This document shows, one piece after another, positions 53,007-62,537 of a stretch of 64,000 nt of DNA. Position 1 is the first letter of the stretch. Every line of letters begins with the position of its first letter. The DNA is from an uncultured Saccharospirillaceae bacterium (GTDB lineage: Bacteria > Pseudomonadota > Gammaproteobacteria > Pseudomonadales > Oceanobacteraceae): positions 62,001-126,000 of the forward strand of contig CANNFT010000007.1 of NCBI GenBank assembly GCA_947503895.1, read 5' to 3'. Made by a program: the position numbers and the translations under genes. The notes beneath the pieces are model-generated. The model did no database searches. It worked only from the letters and a program-made list of their open reading frames with translations, and was not told the DNA's origin.

Positions 53007-53813
53007 ATGCTACTGCCATTGTTTCAAGTAGATGCATTTACTAATACGCCATTTACAGGTAACCCCGCTGCTGTTATTCCATTGGAGTCATGGCTCGATG
53101 ACGCGCTAATGCAAAAGATTGCAATGGAAAACAATCTTTCTGAAACTGTATTTTTTGTCGCTACGCCAGACTCCGTCGATTCAGATTTCTATATACGCTG
53201 GTTTACACCTACTAGCGAAGTCGATTTGTGCGGCCATGCCACGCTGGCAAGTGCGAAGGTATTATTCGATGAATTGGGGTTTGATCAATCTAGCATACGT
53301 TTTCAAAGTAAAAGCGGCATATTAATCGTTAAGAAACAAGGCGACCGCTTTGAGCTTGATTTTCCTAGTCGTCCTCCGGAACCCATCACATTAACCGGAC
53401 TTGCAGAAGCATTGGGAGCAGAGCCGACTGAGGTCTATCAGTCTCGCGATATAGTCGCTGTATTCGAACATGAAGATGATGTTCGCAACTTAAAGCCTGA
53501 TTTTTCTAAATTAAAATTGCTCGACGTATTTGGATTTTCCATCACAGCGCCTTCTTCTACCACTGAAACGGGTAATGAACAAGACTTCGTGAATCGCTTT
53601 TTTACGCCATCCAACGGTGTGAATGAAGACCCTGTAACAGGTTCTGCTTATTGTTCGTTGATTCCCTATTGGAGTAATCGATTACACAAAACTCAATTAG
53701 TTGGACAACAAGTTTCCCAACGAACGGGTTTAGTTTATTGTGAACTCCAAGGTGACCGCATTAAAATTGCAGGTGATGCTGTCATTTTTTTGCGCGGTCA
53801 GATTTATATCTAG
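53007..53813 (+). CDS. PhzF-family isomerase/epimerase-like protein
   Basis: 268 residues. The two-fold alpha/beta roll of the diaminopimelate epimerase/PhzF superfamily: VDAFTNTPFTGNPAAVI, ENNLSETVFF with the catalytic glutamate, EVDLCGHATLA and NEDPVTGSAYCSL. PhzF itself isomerises DHHA in phenazine synthesis, but no other phz genes are near, and most homologues (YddE type) have unknown substrates. AAGGAGG precedes the start. Confidence 0.92.
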   Translation: MLLPLFQVDAFTNTPFTGNPAAVIPLESWLDDALMQKIAMENNLSETVFFVATPDSVDSDFYIRWFTPTSEVDLCGHATLASAKVLFDELGFDQSSIRFQSKSGILIVKKQGDRFELDFPSRPPEPITLTGLAEALGAEPTEVYQSRDIVAVFEHEDDVRNLKPDFSKLKLLDVFGFSITAPSSTTETGNEQDFVNRFFTPSNGVNEDPVTGSAYCSLIPYWSNRLHKTQLVGQQVSQRTGLVYCELQGDRIKIAGDAVIFLRGQIYI

Positions 53814-54014
53814 GCTTTTTTACAAATAAAAAGGCCCAATAGTTTGAGCAGCATGAGTATTTTTTTATCCGAAAACAGGCAGAGGACGAAAAGAATTTTT
53901 AGGTAGTGTTCAGAATTCTCTGCCATTGTCTGTGCGATTCACTTTCATACTCATGCATCCGCACAGCTAACCCCCATCAGATTTTGGGGGTATGGGGCGG
54001 CCCATTAATAACAC

Positions 54015-54710
54015 TTACTGTAATGCACCTGTCTCTAAACGTAAAAAATTCCTGCGCATAATTGCATCATTTAAATCGGTTTCAGCCGCGATGGTGTACC
54101 ACCTTAATGCTTCTTCTAGATCTTTTTTTACTCCGATAGCATTTTCAAAAACTTCCCCGATTAAAAGTGGTAATAATCCGCTAGTATCTAGACTTGCTGA
54201 GCCCTGATATTTTTCAATGTGACCTGCTATTTTTGAATGCTGATTTGAATCAATATAAGCTTGCAATAAATAGGATGCCCCAACCACTACTAACATTTCG
54301 TTTTCGGACGAAAGTGATTTCATTATATTTTCTAACCAATTACCGGCCTTTTCGACATCCTTCAATGCCAAGACAGTTGATCCATAGTCCATTGTAACCG
54401 TTACACCTTCAACGTACTTAATGCCAAGCAATATCCCAGCAAATGGATACATTTTCGCTTTCTCTACATATATGGCTTCGCCTATCTCCAAATTCGATTG
54501 CTTACCGCTAATCATAAGTAAATCAGCTACCTGTAATTGCGCCATTAAATCGCCTGCCTTAGCACGATTGACGGTCATTTCATCCAATGCAGGCACAGCT
54601 TCCGACAATGTTGACCAATTGAAGTCTTATTGATCGGCTTTTTGCGTTATGCCGAAAAATACTGCAGAGGTAGTGACGACTAATGCCACTATTATTACGA
54701 ATTTTTTCAT
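54015..54710 (-). pseudogene. Exported Sel1-repeat protein interrupted by an in-frame TAA
   Basis: From ATG 54710 the frame gives a signal peptide (MKKFVIIVALVVTTSAVFFG), then ITQKADQ and TAA at 54627-54629 (codon 28). It resumes in the same frame as DFNWSTLSEAVPALDE and runs to 54015. The body has AKAGDLMAQLQVADLLM and a clear Sel1 repeat (GVKKDLEEALRWYTIAAETD). Single-base change to TAA is the simplest reading. A restart at TTG 54608 could make a 197-residue cytosolic protein without the signal peptide. Upstream of 54015 a CCCCCA/TGGGGG hairpin (53971-53990) may end the transcript. Confidence 0.8.
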
Positions 54711-54775
54711 TCTATGATCCAATCGGTTTAAGCAATACTATAAAGCGCAATAAAACGAAATACTGAATGCAAAAA

Positions 54776-54806
54776 AAAGCCTGTTCTATAAAATTCAACA
54801 GGCTTT
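54776..54806 (-). terminator. Terminator of the SlyD-like gene
   Basis: AAAGCCTGTT (54776-54785) pairs with AACAGGCTTT (54797-54806). On the minus strand it is followed by a run of T (AAAAAAAA on the plus strand). It lies about 80 bases after the stop codon at 54888. Confidence 0.85.
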
Positions 54807-54887
54807 CTTCACGATGTAACTTTTATTAAGTCAGTCTTAATTCAATGACTGACTTAGTTACATTGGTATTTTGATGCTTCAATAGAA

Positions 54888-55370
54888 CTAGTGATCGCAG
54901 TTTTCACCGTGGATGTGACCATGTTCTAATTCGCTTTCAGTTGCTTCACGGATATCTTCAATCACACCTGAGAATGCTAGCGGCACACCTGCCAATGGGT
55001 GATTTGAATCAACCGTCACCATGTCATTTTCAACTTTAGTTACCTCAACGACCACTGGGCCTTCTGGTGAATCAGCTGTAAATTCCATGCCAACTTCGAC
55101 TTTTTCAATACCTTGGAATGCAGCCATTGGGACGTTTTGCACCATGTTCTCATCACGAACACCGTAACCTTCTTCAGGTGTAACGGTGACATCGTATTGG
55201 TCGCCGACCGCTTTGCCTGTCAGGGCGTTTTCTAAGCCTGGCACAAGGTTGTTGAAGCCGTGCAAGTAAATTAACGGTTCTGCACCTTCAGAGGTTTCGA
55301 TCAGATCGCCTGTTTCTGCATTTTTGACAGTGAACTGTAACGATACTACTTTTTTGTCTTCGATGATCAT
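54888..55370 (-). CDS. slyD: FKBP-type peptidyl-prolyl isomerase, SlyD-like
   Basis: 160 residues. FKBP core with the IF (insert-in-flap) domain: VVSLQFTVKNAETGDLIETS, LIYLHGFNNLVPGLENALTG, PEEGYGVRDENMVQNVP. NHPLAGVPLAFSGVI is the family signature. The C-terminal tail has HGHIHGENCDH, a short metal-binding region (E. coli SlyD has a much longer one). It would help folding and possibly nickel handling. The start is preceded by AGGAGA at good spacing. Transcribed alone. Confidence 0.92.
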   Translation of the reverse strand: MIIEDKKVVSLQFTVKNAETGDLIETSEGAEPLIYLHGFNNLVPGLENALTGKAVGDQYDVTVTPEEGYGVRDENMVQNVPMAAFQGIEKVEVGMEFTADSPEGPVVVEVTKVENDMVTVDSNHPLAGVPLAFSGVIEDIREATESELEHGHIHGENCDH

Positions 55371-55505
55371 AATGATCTCCTGTTATGTGCTTATTCTCTG
55401 TTGCCTACCACTGTAGGTAAAATTTAGAGAGTCACAGGCTACGAATAAATCTTGGCAAGTATTGAATAGTCTATCCCTCTTGCAAAATTCATCTGTTTAA
55501 TACGA

Positions 55506-55536
55506 AAAAAGAACCAAGGGATACTTGGTTCTTTTT
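55506..55536 (-). terminator. Terminator of the pnp operon
   Basis: AAAAAGAACCAAG (55506-55518) pairs perfectly with CTTGGTTCTTTTT (55524-55536), a 13-bp stem with a 5-base loop. It lies 32 bases after the pnp stop codon. Confidence 0.92.
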
Positions 55537-55567
55537 CTTTATTGATATTTAAGGTAATTCTTTTGAA

Positions 55568-57664
55568 TTACGCTTCCATACCTTTCATGGTGAGCTTGAT
55601 GCGACCTTTGTTATCCACATCTAACACTTTTACTTTGATTTTTTGACCTTCTGTTAGATGGTCTGCCACATTTTCCACACGCTCATCACTGATTTGAGAA
55701 ATGTGTACTAAGCCGTCTTTACCCGGAAGAATATTAACGAAAGCACCAAAATCAACAATTTTATTCACTTTGCCTTCGTAAATGGTTCCCACTTCCGCTT
55801 CAGCCGTTACCGCTTCGAACATGCCTTTAGCTTTTTCAGCGGCGACTTTCGTCAATGCAAAAATGCTAATCAGACCTTCATCAGAGATGTCTACATCAGC
55901 ACCCGTTTCGTCGCAAATACCGCGGATGGTTGCACCACCTTTACCAATCGCTTCAGCAATTTTGTCTGAAGGAATTTTTAAGGTTAAGTACGTTGGCGCA
56001 TTGTCTGGCATTTCAGAACGAGCAGATGGCAATACTTCATTCATTTGCTTGAGGATTGTCATTCGAGCGTCAAGTGCTTGCTCCAGTGCAATCTCCATAA
56101 TTTCTTCAGTGATACCCTGAATTTTTATGTCCATTTGAAGTGCAGTGATGCCTTTTTCAGATCCCGCTACTTTAAAGTCCATATCACCTAAGTGATCTTC
56201 ATCGCCAAGGATGTCGGTAAGAACAGCAAACTTTTCGCCTTCTTTAACCAGACCCATCGCAATGCCCGCAACAGGCGCTTTCAATGGTACACCCGCATCC
56301 ATCAATGCAAGTGATGCTGAACATACCGATGCCATTGAAGATGAACCATTCGATTCTGTGATTTCAGATACCACACGCACGGTGTAAGGGAAGTCTTCTA
56401 ATTTAGGCATCATGGCTTGAACACCACGACGAGCCAAACGGCCATGCCCCACTTCACGACGCCCTGGTGCACCCATTCGGCCGCACTCACCTACAGAGTA
56501 TGGAGGGAAGTTATAGTGGAACATGAAGTTATCTTTCGTGACTTCATGTAGAAATTCTACAGTTTGTGCGTCACGAGTCGAACCCAGTGTTACGGTGCCG
56601 ATAGACTGTGTTTCGCCACGTGTAAACAAGGCTGAGCCGTGTGTACCTTTTAAAATATTGGTTTGAATATTTAGGTCACGTACGGTTTTGTTATCACGAC
56701 CATCAATACGTGGCTCATGATTAACGATGCGCTCACGCACGACTTCTTTTTGCAGTTTTTTGAACAGTTTAGAGACTTCTTCGGCGTTGCTTTCTTCGCC
56801 TTCTTCTTTAACAAACTGCTCTTTTAGTTTCGCACTGATCGCGTCAACTTTCGTGTAACGCTCCATTTTGTCGCTGACTTGGTAGGCGGCTGCTAGTTCT
56901 GCGCCAAAGGCTGATTTCATATCGCCGTATAATGCGTCATTGAATGACGGTGCAGTCCATTCCCAGCGCTCTGTACCGTCTGCGGCCGCGAATTCTTTAA
57001 TGGCTTCAATCACACACTGGAAACCTTCGTGTGCAAACAAAACACCGCCCAGCATTTCATCTTCGCTCAATTCTAAAGCGTCAGATTCAACCATTAGTAC
57101 AGCGTCAGTGGTACCAGCGACGACCATGTCGAGCTCAGAGGTTTTAAGCTGTTCAAAGGTTGGGTTTAATACGTAACCGCCGTCACGCGTGTAACCAACG
57201 CGAGCTGCACCGATAGGGCCGTCAAATGGAATACCTGAAATGGCAAGTGCCGCAGATGCACCAATCATTGCTGCAATATCAGGATCATTTTCTGTATCAG
57301 CTGACATGACTTGTAGTACCACTTGTACTTCATTCATGTAACCTTCAGGGAAAAGAGGACGAATAGGGCGGTCAATCAGACGACTGGTCAACGTTTCTTT
57401 TTCGCTCGGACGGTTTTCACGCTTGATGTAACCACCGGGTATTTTACCCGCAGCATAATATTTTTCTTGATAGTTAACCGTTAGCGGGAAGAAGTCTTGA
57501 CCCGGCTTCATGTCTTTTTTGCCCGTGACGGCAGCCAATACCTGAATATCACCGATGGTGACCAAAACGGCACCGCTTGCTTGACGAGCAATGCGTTGAG
57601 TTTCTAACGTAACTTCTTGATTACCAAACTGAAAGGTTTTAGTGACGGGTGTTAAATTTAGCAT
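55568..57664 (-). CDS. pnp: Polynucleotide phosphorylase
   Basis: 698 residues from ATG 57664 (AAGGA nine bases upstream; MLN start as in E. coli). A 3'-5' phosphorolytic exoribonuclease and part of the RNA degradosome. Two RNase PH-like domains (the second has [11 protein letters not shown] and FTRGETQS), then a KH domain ([12 protein letters not shown]) and an S1 domain ([32 protein letters not shown]). Preceded by a large leader hairpin, the likely site of RNase III-mediated autoregulation. Confidence 0.98.
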   Translation of the reverse strand: MLNLTPVTKTFQFGNQEVTLETQRIARQASGAVLVTIGDIQVLAAVTGKKDMKPGQDFFPLTVNYQEKYYAAGKIPGGYIKRENRPSEKETLTSRLIDRPIRPLFPEGYMNEVQVVLQVMSADTENDPDIAAMIGASAALAISGIPFDGPIGAARVGYTRDGGYVLNPTFEQLKTSELDMVVAGTTDAVLMVESDALELSEDEMLGGVLFAHEGFQCVIEAIKEFAAADGTERWEWTAPSFNDALYGDMKSAFGAELAAAYQVSDKMERYTKVDAISAKLKEQFVKEEGEESNAEEVSKLFKKLQKEVVRERIVNHEPRIDGRDNKTVRDLNIQTNILKGTHGSALFTRGETQSIGTVTLGSTRDAQTVEFLHEVTKDNFMFHYNFPPYSVGECGRMGAPGRREVGHGRLARRGVQAMMPKLEDFPYTVRVVSEITESNGSSSMASVCSASLALMDAGVPLKAPVAGIAMGLVKEGEKFAVLTDILGDEDHLGDMDFKVAGSEKGITALQMDIKIQGITEEIMEIALEQALDARMTILKQMNEVLPSARSEMPDNAPTYLTLKIPSDKIAEAIGKGGATIRGICDETGADVDISDEGLISIFALTKVAAEKAKGMFEAVTAEAEVGTIYEGKVNKIVDFGAFVNILPGKDGLVHISQISDERVENVADHLTEGQKIKVKVLDVDNKGRIKLTMKGMEA

Positions 57665-57789
57665 AGTTTTCCTTATGGACAATTTTCATGGCGCTTTTTA
57701 GCGCCTACTTTGTCGCAGCACAAAGGAAATAGTGTGAACGGAATACTGTACTTCCAAGCATTAGCCCTTTCTCAACATTATGGTTCAAA

Positions 57790-57828
57790 CATTCAGTGCA
57801 CAACGCATTGTTGTGGTACGTCTGAATG
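57790..57828 (-). promoter_or_regulatory. Long stem-loop in the pnp leader, possible RNase III site
   Basis: CATTCAG (57790-57796) pairs with CTGAATG (57822-57828), and CACAAC (57799-57804) with GTTGTG (57810-57815) around a 5-base loop. It lies 126-164 bases upstream of the pnp start. In E. coli the pnp leader stem-loop is cut by RNase III and then removed by PNPase to repress its own synthesis; the position suggests the same here. The rest of 57665-57983 shows nothing clear. Confidence 0.5.
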
Positions 57829-57983
57829 CTTGAATATCTAAGCCGAAAAGGCGAATGGGTAGAAACACAGTCCCATACTGCTCTATTTCTCTGACTGCCA
57901 ACAGGTTGTAGCGTGATGAATACACATCATTTCAAGGTAAAAACACCTTGTCGGCATTCTATTTGAATACCCTAGAAATGCAA

Positions 57984-58003
57984 AAACCCCCGTTAGGGGG
58001 TTT
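57984..58003 (-). terminator. Terminator of rpsO
   Basis: AAACCCCC (57984-57991) pairs with GGGGGTTT (57996-58003) with a 4-base loop; on the minus strand it is followed by T. It lies 16 bases after the rpsO stop, ahead of pnp, as in E. coli. Confidence 0.88.
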
Positions 58004-58018
58004 GAGCAATCGGCGAAC

Positions 58019-58288
58019 TTAGCGACGTAGGCCAAGACGCTTGATCAAAGAAGCATAACGAGCAACGTCTTTACGCTTCAAGTAATCCAACAACTTACGA
58101 CGTTGGTTTACCATGCGGATCAAACCACGACGAGAGTGGTGATCTTGCTTGTTAGCTTGGAAGTGAGATTGCAAGCCGTTGATGTTGTGCGTCAACAATG
58201 CAACCTGAACTTCTGGAGAACCCGTATCGCCTTCGGCAGTTTGGTATTCTTTAACAATGTCAGCTTTAGTTTGAACATCTAATGCCAT
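58019..58288 (-). CDS. rpsO: 30S ribosomal protein uS15
   Basis: 89 residues, the exact family length. [20 protein letters not shown] and [23 protein letters not shown] are diagnostic; it binds the central domain of 16S rRNA early in assembly. GAGGAA precedes ATG 58288. It lies 97 bases after truB and before pnp, the conserved order. Confidence 0.98.
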   Translation of the reverse strand: MALDVQTKADIVKEYQTAEGDTGSPEVQVALLTHNINGLQSHFQANKQDHHSRRGLIRMVNQRRKLLDYLKRKDVARYASLIKRLGLRR

Positions 58289-58385
58289 TGTTCATTTCCT
58301 CGTAGGTATATGCGTTAAATGTTGGAAGGTAATCACCGTGCATATAAACAGCAGTACCCCACCAGACCTGCTCCCTAAGAGAGCA

Positions 58386-59450
58386 TTACGGGTTAGAGGG
58401 CGATAGGCCCTCTACCTTGAGCAAACGTTTCGGTTGAATCAACCCAGTTGCCTGCCATTCTCCAATACCGATCAGGATTTCCTGCTGGTCTTGAAGAAGG
58501 CGCAATTGTACCTGAGCTTGAGGCGCCAAACCAGCACTAGGCTCAGCTTTTACCCCAAGGTTATCCACAGACTCTGTCGCGATATAAGGCTGACTTTGAG
58601 TAGTGATGGCACGCCCCTGCAACAAGTCTTTTGCTTGCTCCAAAGTGACCTGAATAATAGGCGTGGATTCCAGTGCGGTATAGGTCGGAAGTAGCCTATC
58701 ATCCATGGAAGCCATGTCATCCGATTCAGCTAAGGCCAGCAATTGGTCTAGGGTAATCATCATATCAGCGCGATATGGGCCTGCCCCTAACCGCCGCAAT
58801 GTAGCAACGTAGCCGGTTGTGCCCAAGCCTTTTGCCACGTCTTCAGCCAACGAGCGAATATAGGTGCCTTTGGAACAACGCACGTCTAACTCTAACCAGT
58901 CTTCGCCCCAGTCAACCAACTTCAGACTGTGGATAACTATTTGACGAGCCTTGGAGGCGATATCAAAGTCTTTGCCTTCCCTCGCTAATTCATAGAGCTT
59001 CTTGCCCTCATGCTTCAGCGCACTGTACATCGGCGGTATCTGGGTAATCTCTCCCGTCAGCGACGCTAACACAGCTAAAATTTTGGATTCATCCAATGAA
59101 GGGATGTCAGTAGTGGTCACCACTTCCCCCTCTATGTCGCCTGTCGTCCGGCTTTCGCCTAGCTGCACGCGCGTCACGTAACGCTTGTCGCTGTCCAGCA
59201 ATCGCTGGCTAAACTTGGTCGCCTCGCCTAAGCAGATCGGCAACACACCGGTCGCAATTGGATCAAGCGCCCCTGTATGACCCGCTTTCGCTGCCTTATA
59301 TAGCCATTTTACTTTTTGTAAAACCGCATTGGAGGTCATACCGGAAGGTTTATCTAAAACAAGAATGCCGCTAATATCGCGGCCTTTGCGTCTGCGGGCC
59401 AAACTGCGTCCCCCAACGTTGGAGCCAACTCGCACAGTGAAAGCGCTCAT
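58386..59450 (-). CDS. truB: tRNA pseudouridine(55) synthase
   Basis: 354 residues as read from ATG 59450; catalytic aspartate in AGHTGALDPIATGVLP. ISGILVLDKPSGMTSN and CSKGTYIRSLAEDV are present, and a C-terminal PUA-like domain covers about 265-350. TruB usually begins ARRRKGRDISG, which here sits 16 residues in at a TTG (59400-59402) preceded by GGGGGA at six bases. ATG 59450 has GGAG at eight bases. Either start is possible; I keep the longer. It lies 60 bases after rbfA. Confidence 0.95.
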   Translation of the reverse strand: MSAFTVRVGSNVGGRSLARRRKGRDISGILVLDKPSGMTSNAVLQKVKWLYKAAKAGHTGALDPIATGVLPICLGEATKFSQRLLDSDKRYVTRVQLGESRTTGDIEGEVVTTTDIPSLDESKILAVLASLTGEITQIPPMYSALKHEGKKLYELAREGKDFDIASKARQIVIHSLKLVDWGEDWLELDVRCSKGTYIRSLAEDVAKGLGTTGYVATLRRLGAGPYRADMMITLDQLLALAESDDMASMDDRLLPTYTALESTPIIQVTLEQAKDLLQGRAITTQSQPYIATESVDNLGVKAEPSAGLAPQAQVQLRLLQDQQEILIGIGEWQATGLIQPKRLLKVEGLSPSNP

Positions 59451-59510
59451 CGCGCATGCTCCATGTACGTTAGACTCAGGATTGAATGGATTTAGACTCT
59501 CACTCGAACA

Positions 59511-59912
59511 TTACTCCGAGTCATTGTCCTTTTTACGTTTGTTGTCTTCACGCGTCGCTTGATTAATCAAATTGGTCAAACGATGGCCACGCTCAAGGGT
59601 GACATCATAGTGGAAGCGCGGAAGTGGTGTGATACGGGTTTTCATGTCTCGCGCCAACTCGGTGCGTAAAAAACCGGCCATATCATTAAGTACTTTCTCG
59701 GTTTCTTTAATGGTGTCTTCGTCTGCTTCGGGCATGCCCGGCTTCATAACCGTGAAGTAAATATCTGCATAAGCCAAGTCAGTCGCTACTTTAACGCTGT
59801 TGAGCGTCACCAAACCTAACCTTGGGTCTTTCGCTTGAAATTGCAGCATTTGAGCAAGGTCGCGTTTAATCTGCTCACCTAACCGCTGAGTACGACTGTA
59901 TTCTTTTGCCAT
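59511..59912 (-). CDS. rbfA: Ribosome-binding factor A
   Basis: 133 residues from ATG 59912 (MAKEYSRTQRLGEQIKRDLA is the family start; an upstream frame to 59972 is not needed). A single KH-like domain (TLNSVKVATDLAYADIYFTV, then RTELARDMKTRITPLPRFHYD) that aids late 30S maturation and cold adaptation. Between infB and truB as usual; a terminator-like hairpin lies between infB and rbfA. Confidence 0.96.
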   Translation of the reverse strand: MAKEYSRTQRLGEQIKRDLAQMLQFQAKDPRLGLVTLNSVKVATDLAYADIYFTVMKPGMPEADEDTIKETEKVLNDMAGFLRTELARDMKTRITPLPRFHYDVTLERGHRLTNLINQATREDNKRKKDNDSE

Positions 59913-60018
59913 AGTGTCTCTTTGTGTGACCCATCTTATGATCCTCTCACTCAATATTATGAAGGATCGCAATTAAGTTGCTTGTCACAGCGTTTTTTCA
60001 CTGCGACCGTTAAACGGC

Positions 60019-60064
60019 AAAAGCACAAGCCGGTCATCTTCGTCAGACGCCAACTTGTGCTTTT
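60019..60064 (-). terminator. Terminator-like hairpin between infB and rbfA
   Basis: AAAAGCACAAG (60019-60029) pairs perfectly with CTTGTGCTTTT (60054-60064), an 11-bp stem with a 24-base loop. The T-run on the minus strand is four bases. It lies inside the nusA-infB-rbfA operon, so it is probably an attenuator or processing site. Confidence 0.6.
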
Positions 60065-60085
60065 TGCTATCCAGTTAAAACTAGA

Positions 60086-62509
60086 TTACAGGCTACGCGC
60101 CACTTCTTTAACATCAAAGACTTCGATCTGATCGCCTTCTTTAACATCATTGTAGCTCTTAACCGCGATACCACACTCGGTACCTAGGCGAACTTCTTGA
60201 ACGTCATCTTTGAAGCGACGTAGAGATTCAAGCTCACCTTCGTACACCACGACATTGTCGCGCAGAACACGAATCTTCTTATTACGGTGTACTGAACCTT
60301 CAATAACCATACAACCGGCCACTGCACCAAACTTAGGCGAACGGAAGACATCACGCACTTGGGCGATACCCACGATTTCTTCGCGCAGTTCTGGCGCCAG
60401 CAAGCCCGACATCGCTTGCTTAACATCATCAATCAAATCATAAATGATGCTGTAGTAACGCATATCGATTGCATTGGTTTCAACCAAACGCTTAGCCGCT
60501 GCATCGGCACGTACATTGAAGCCGAAGATCACGGCATTCGAAGTAAATGCTAGGTTAGCATCGGTTTCGGTGATGCCACCGACACCACTGGACACAACCG
60601 TTAACTTCACTTCATCAGTGGATAGCTGCTCCAAGGCAGACACCAAGGCTTCTAGTGAGCCGCGAACGTCCGCTTTCAATACAACATTCAAGCTAGACGC
60701 TTCAGCGCCGCCCATGTTGTTGAACAACGCATCCAACTTAGCAGCTTGTTGTTTCGCCTGATGCAATTCTTTTTCTTTGTTGAAACGAATTTCCGCCACT
60801 TCACGTGCACGTTTTTCGCTTTCAGCCACTAAGAATTGATCACCCGCACCCGGAGGCGTGTCTAGACCCAAGATCTCAACAGGGATAGATGGACCAGCCG
60901 ATTCAATAGGCTGACCATTTTCATCCAACAAGGCACGAACACGACCAATCGAAGTACCAGCCAGTACGATATCACCTTTGTTCAATGTACCGTTTTGGAT
61001 CAATAGCGTTGCCACTGGACCACGTCCTTTATCAAGACGAGATTCAACAACCGTACCGGTCGCCGCGCCTTCTTGAACAGCTTTCAGTTCAAGCAGTTCA
61101 GATTGCAGCAGGATCGCTTCTAGCAGTTCATCAATACCTTCACCCGTATGGGCCGAAACCGGTACGAACTGTACATCGCCGCCCCAATCTTCAGGAATCA
61201 CATCTTTGGCAGCCAATTCGTTTTTAACGCGATCAGGGTCTGCAGACTCTTTGTCCATCTTGTTGATGGCAACCACCACAGGCACACCCGCCGCTTTGGC
61301 GTGTTGAATAGCTTCTTCTGTCTGAGGCATCACACCATCATCAGCAGCCACTACTAGGATCACGATGTCCGTCGATTGAGCACCACGAGCACGCATAGCG
61401 GTAAACGCCGCGTGACCCGGTGTATCCAAGAAGGTCACCATGCCTTTATCTGTATCGACGTGGTATGCACCTATGTGCTGTGTAATTCCACCGGCTTCAC
61501 CCGTGGTGACACGTGTGCTACGGATGTAATCCAGCAACGATGTTTTACCATGGTCAACGTGGCCCATAACGGTAACAACGGGAGCACGTGATACCAATTC
61601 ACCTTCGTATTTCACTTCTTCTAGGAAGCTATCTTCGATGGCGTTGTCGCTAACTTGCTTATACTTGTGACCCATTTCTTCAATCACAAGGATGGCTGTA
61701 TCCATATCCAACGCTTGGTTGATGGTGGCCATCATGCCGAGCTTCATCAATTCCTTAATCACTTCGCCGGCTTTAACTGCCATGCTCTGTGCTAGCTCGC
61801 CCACAGTGATGGTTTCGCCTTTCAGCTCAACTTCACGAATGATTGGGGCTGTCGGCTGTTGGAATTGGTGCTCACCATCTTCGCGACCACGACGCTTACC
61901 ACCACCACGACGACGTGAGTTGTAATCATCATCACCTTGAGAGCGCTTACCACCACCTGAACGACCTTTATTTCGGCTATCAAAACGGCTATTGCGTTCT
62001 TTTTCTTTGTCTTTATTACGAAACTCTTTCTTTCTACGCGCATCTTTATCTGCAGCAGAAGCCGGAGCATCGGAAGATGGTGCATCTGTTCTTGGCGCTG
62101 CAGGTTTGCGAGCGTCCGCAGAACGATTGTCTGTGCGCTTGCGATCACCAGCGTCTTTCTTAGGCGCAGGCTTACGCGGCGCTTTCTTATCGCCACCTTC
62201 TTTATTTTCTTCTTCGCCTTTAACGTATGTACGCTTTTTACGCACTTCGATATTAACGGCTTTTTTACCACTGCCTGTATTAAGGGTCGTAGTCGTTTTA
62301 CGCTTCAGTGTAATTTTTTTAGGCTCAGCGTCAGTCGCCGCTTCACCATGGCTTTTCTTTAGGAAGGCCAACAGTACTTGTTTTTGTTCATCATTTACTG
62401 CTTGTTCGCCACTTGCATGAGGCAACCCGGCTTCCTTCATCTGCCCCAGTAGTCGCTCTACCGGCGACCCCACTGCTGCAGCTAACTGTTTTACCGTCAC
62501 TTCTGACAT
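60086..62509 (-). CDS. infB: Translation initiation factor IF-2
   Basis: 807 residues. The N-terminal domain ([20 protein letters not shown]) is followed by a long lysine/arginine/aspartate-rich linker (about 65-225). The GTPase domain has G1 GHVDHGKT, G3 DTPGH and G4 NKMD. Domains II, III and IV follow and bind fMet-tRNA. It delivers initiator tRNA to the 30S subunit. Co-transcribed with nusA, with 28 bases between. Confidence 0.98.
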   Translation of the reverse strand: MSEVTVKQLAAAVGSPVERLLGQMKEAGLPHASGEQAVNDEQKQVLLAFLKKSHGEAATDAEPKKITLKRKTTTTLNTGSGKKAVNIEVRKKRTYVKGEEENKEGGDKKAPRKPAPKKDAGDRKRTDNRSADARKPAAPRTDAPSSDAPASAADKDARRKKEFRNKDKEKERNSRFDSRNKGRSGGGKRSQGDDDYNSRRRGGGKRRGREDGEHQFQQPTAPIIREVELKGETITVGELAQSMAVKAGEVIKELMKLGMMATINQALDMDTAILVIEEMGHKYKQVSDNAIEDSFLEEVKYEGELVSRAPVVTVMGHVDHGKTSLLDYIRSTRVTTGEAGGITQHIGAYHVDTDKGMVTFLDTPGHAAFTAMRARGAQSTDIVILVVAADDGVMPQTEEAIQHAKAAGVPVVVAINKMDKESADPDRVKNELAAKDVIPEDWGGDVQFVPVSAHTGEGIDELLEAILLQSELLELKAVQEGAATGTVVESRLDKGRGPVATLLIQNGTLNKGDIVLAGTSIGRVRALLDENGQPIESAGPSIPVEILGLDTPPGAGDQFLVAESEKRAREVAEIRFNKEKELHQAKQQAAKLDALFNNMGGAEASSLNVVLKADVRGSLEALVSALEQLSTDEVKLTVVSSGVGGITETDANLAFTSNAVIFGFNVRADAAAKRLVETNAIDMRYYSIIYDLIDDVKQAMSGLLAPELREEIVGIAQVRDVFRSPKFGAVAGCMVIEGSVHRNKKIRVLRDNVVVYEGELESLRRFKDDVQEVRLGTECGIAVKSYNDVKEGDQIEVFDVKEVARSL

Positions 62510-62537
62510 TCGATTATCTCCTCCCGCCTACGGCTGC

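Noticed and set aside
53971..53990. CCCCCA/TGGGGG hairpin as a sure terminator of the Sel1-repeat gene
   Set aside because: Stem is good but the T-run on the minus strand is only two bases, so it is mentioned only as a possibility.
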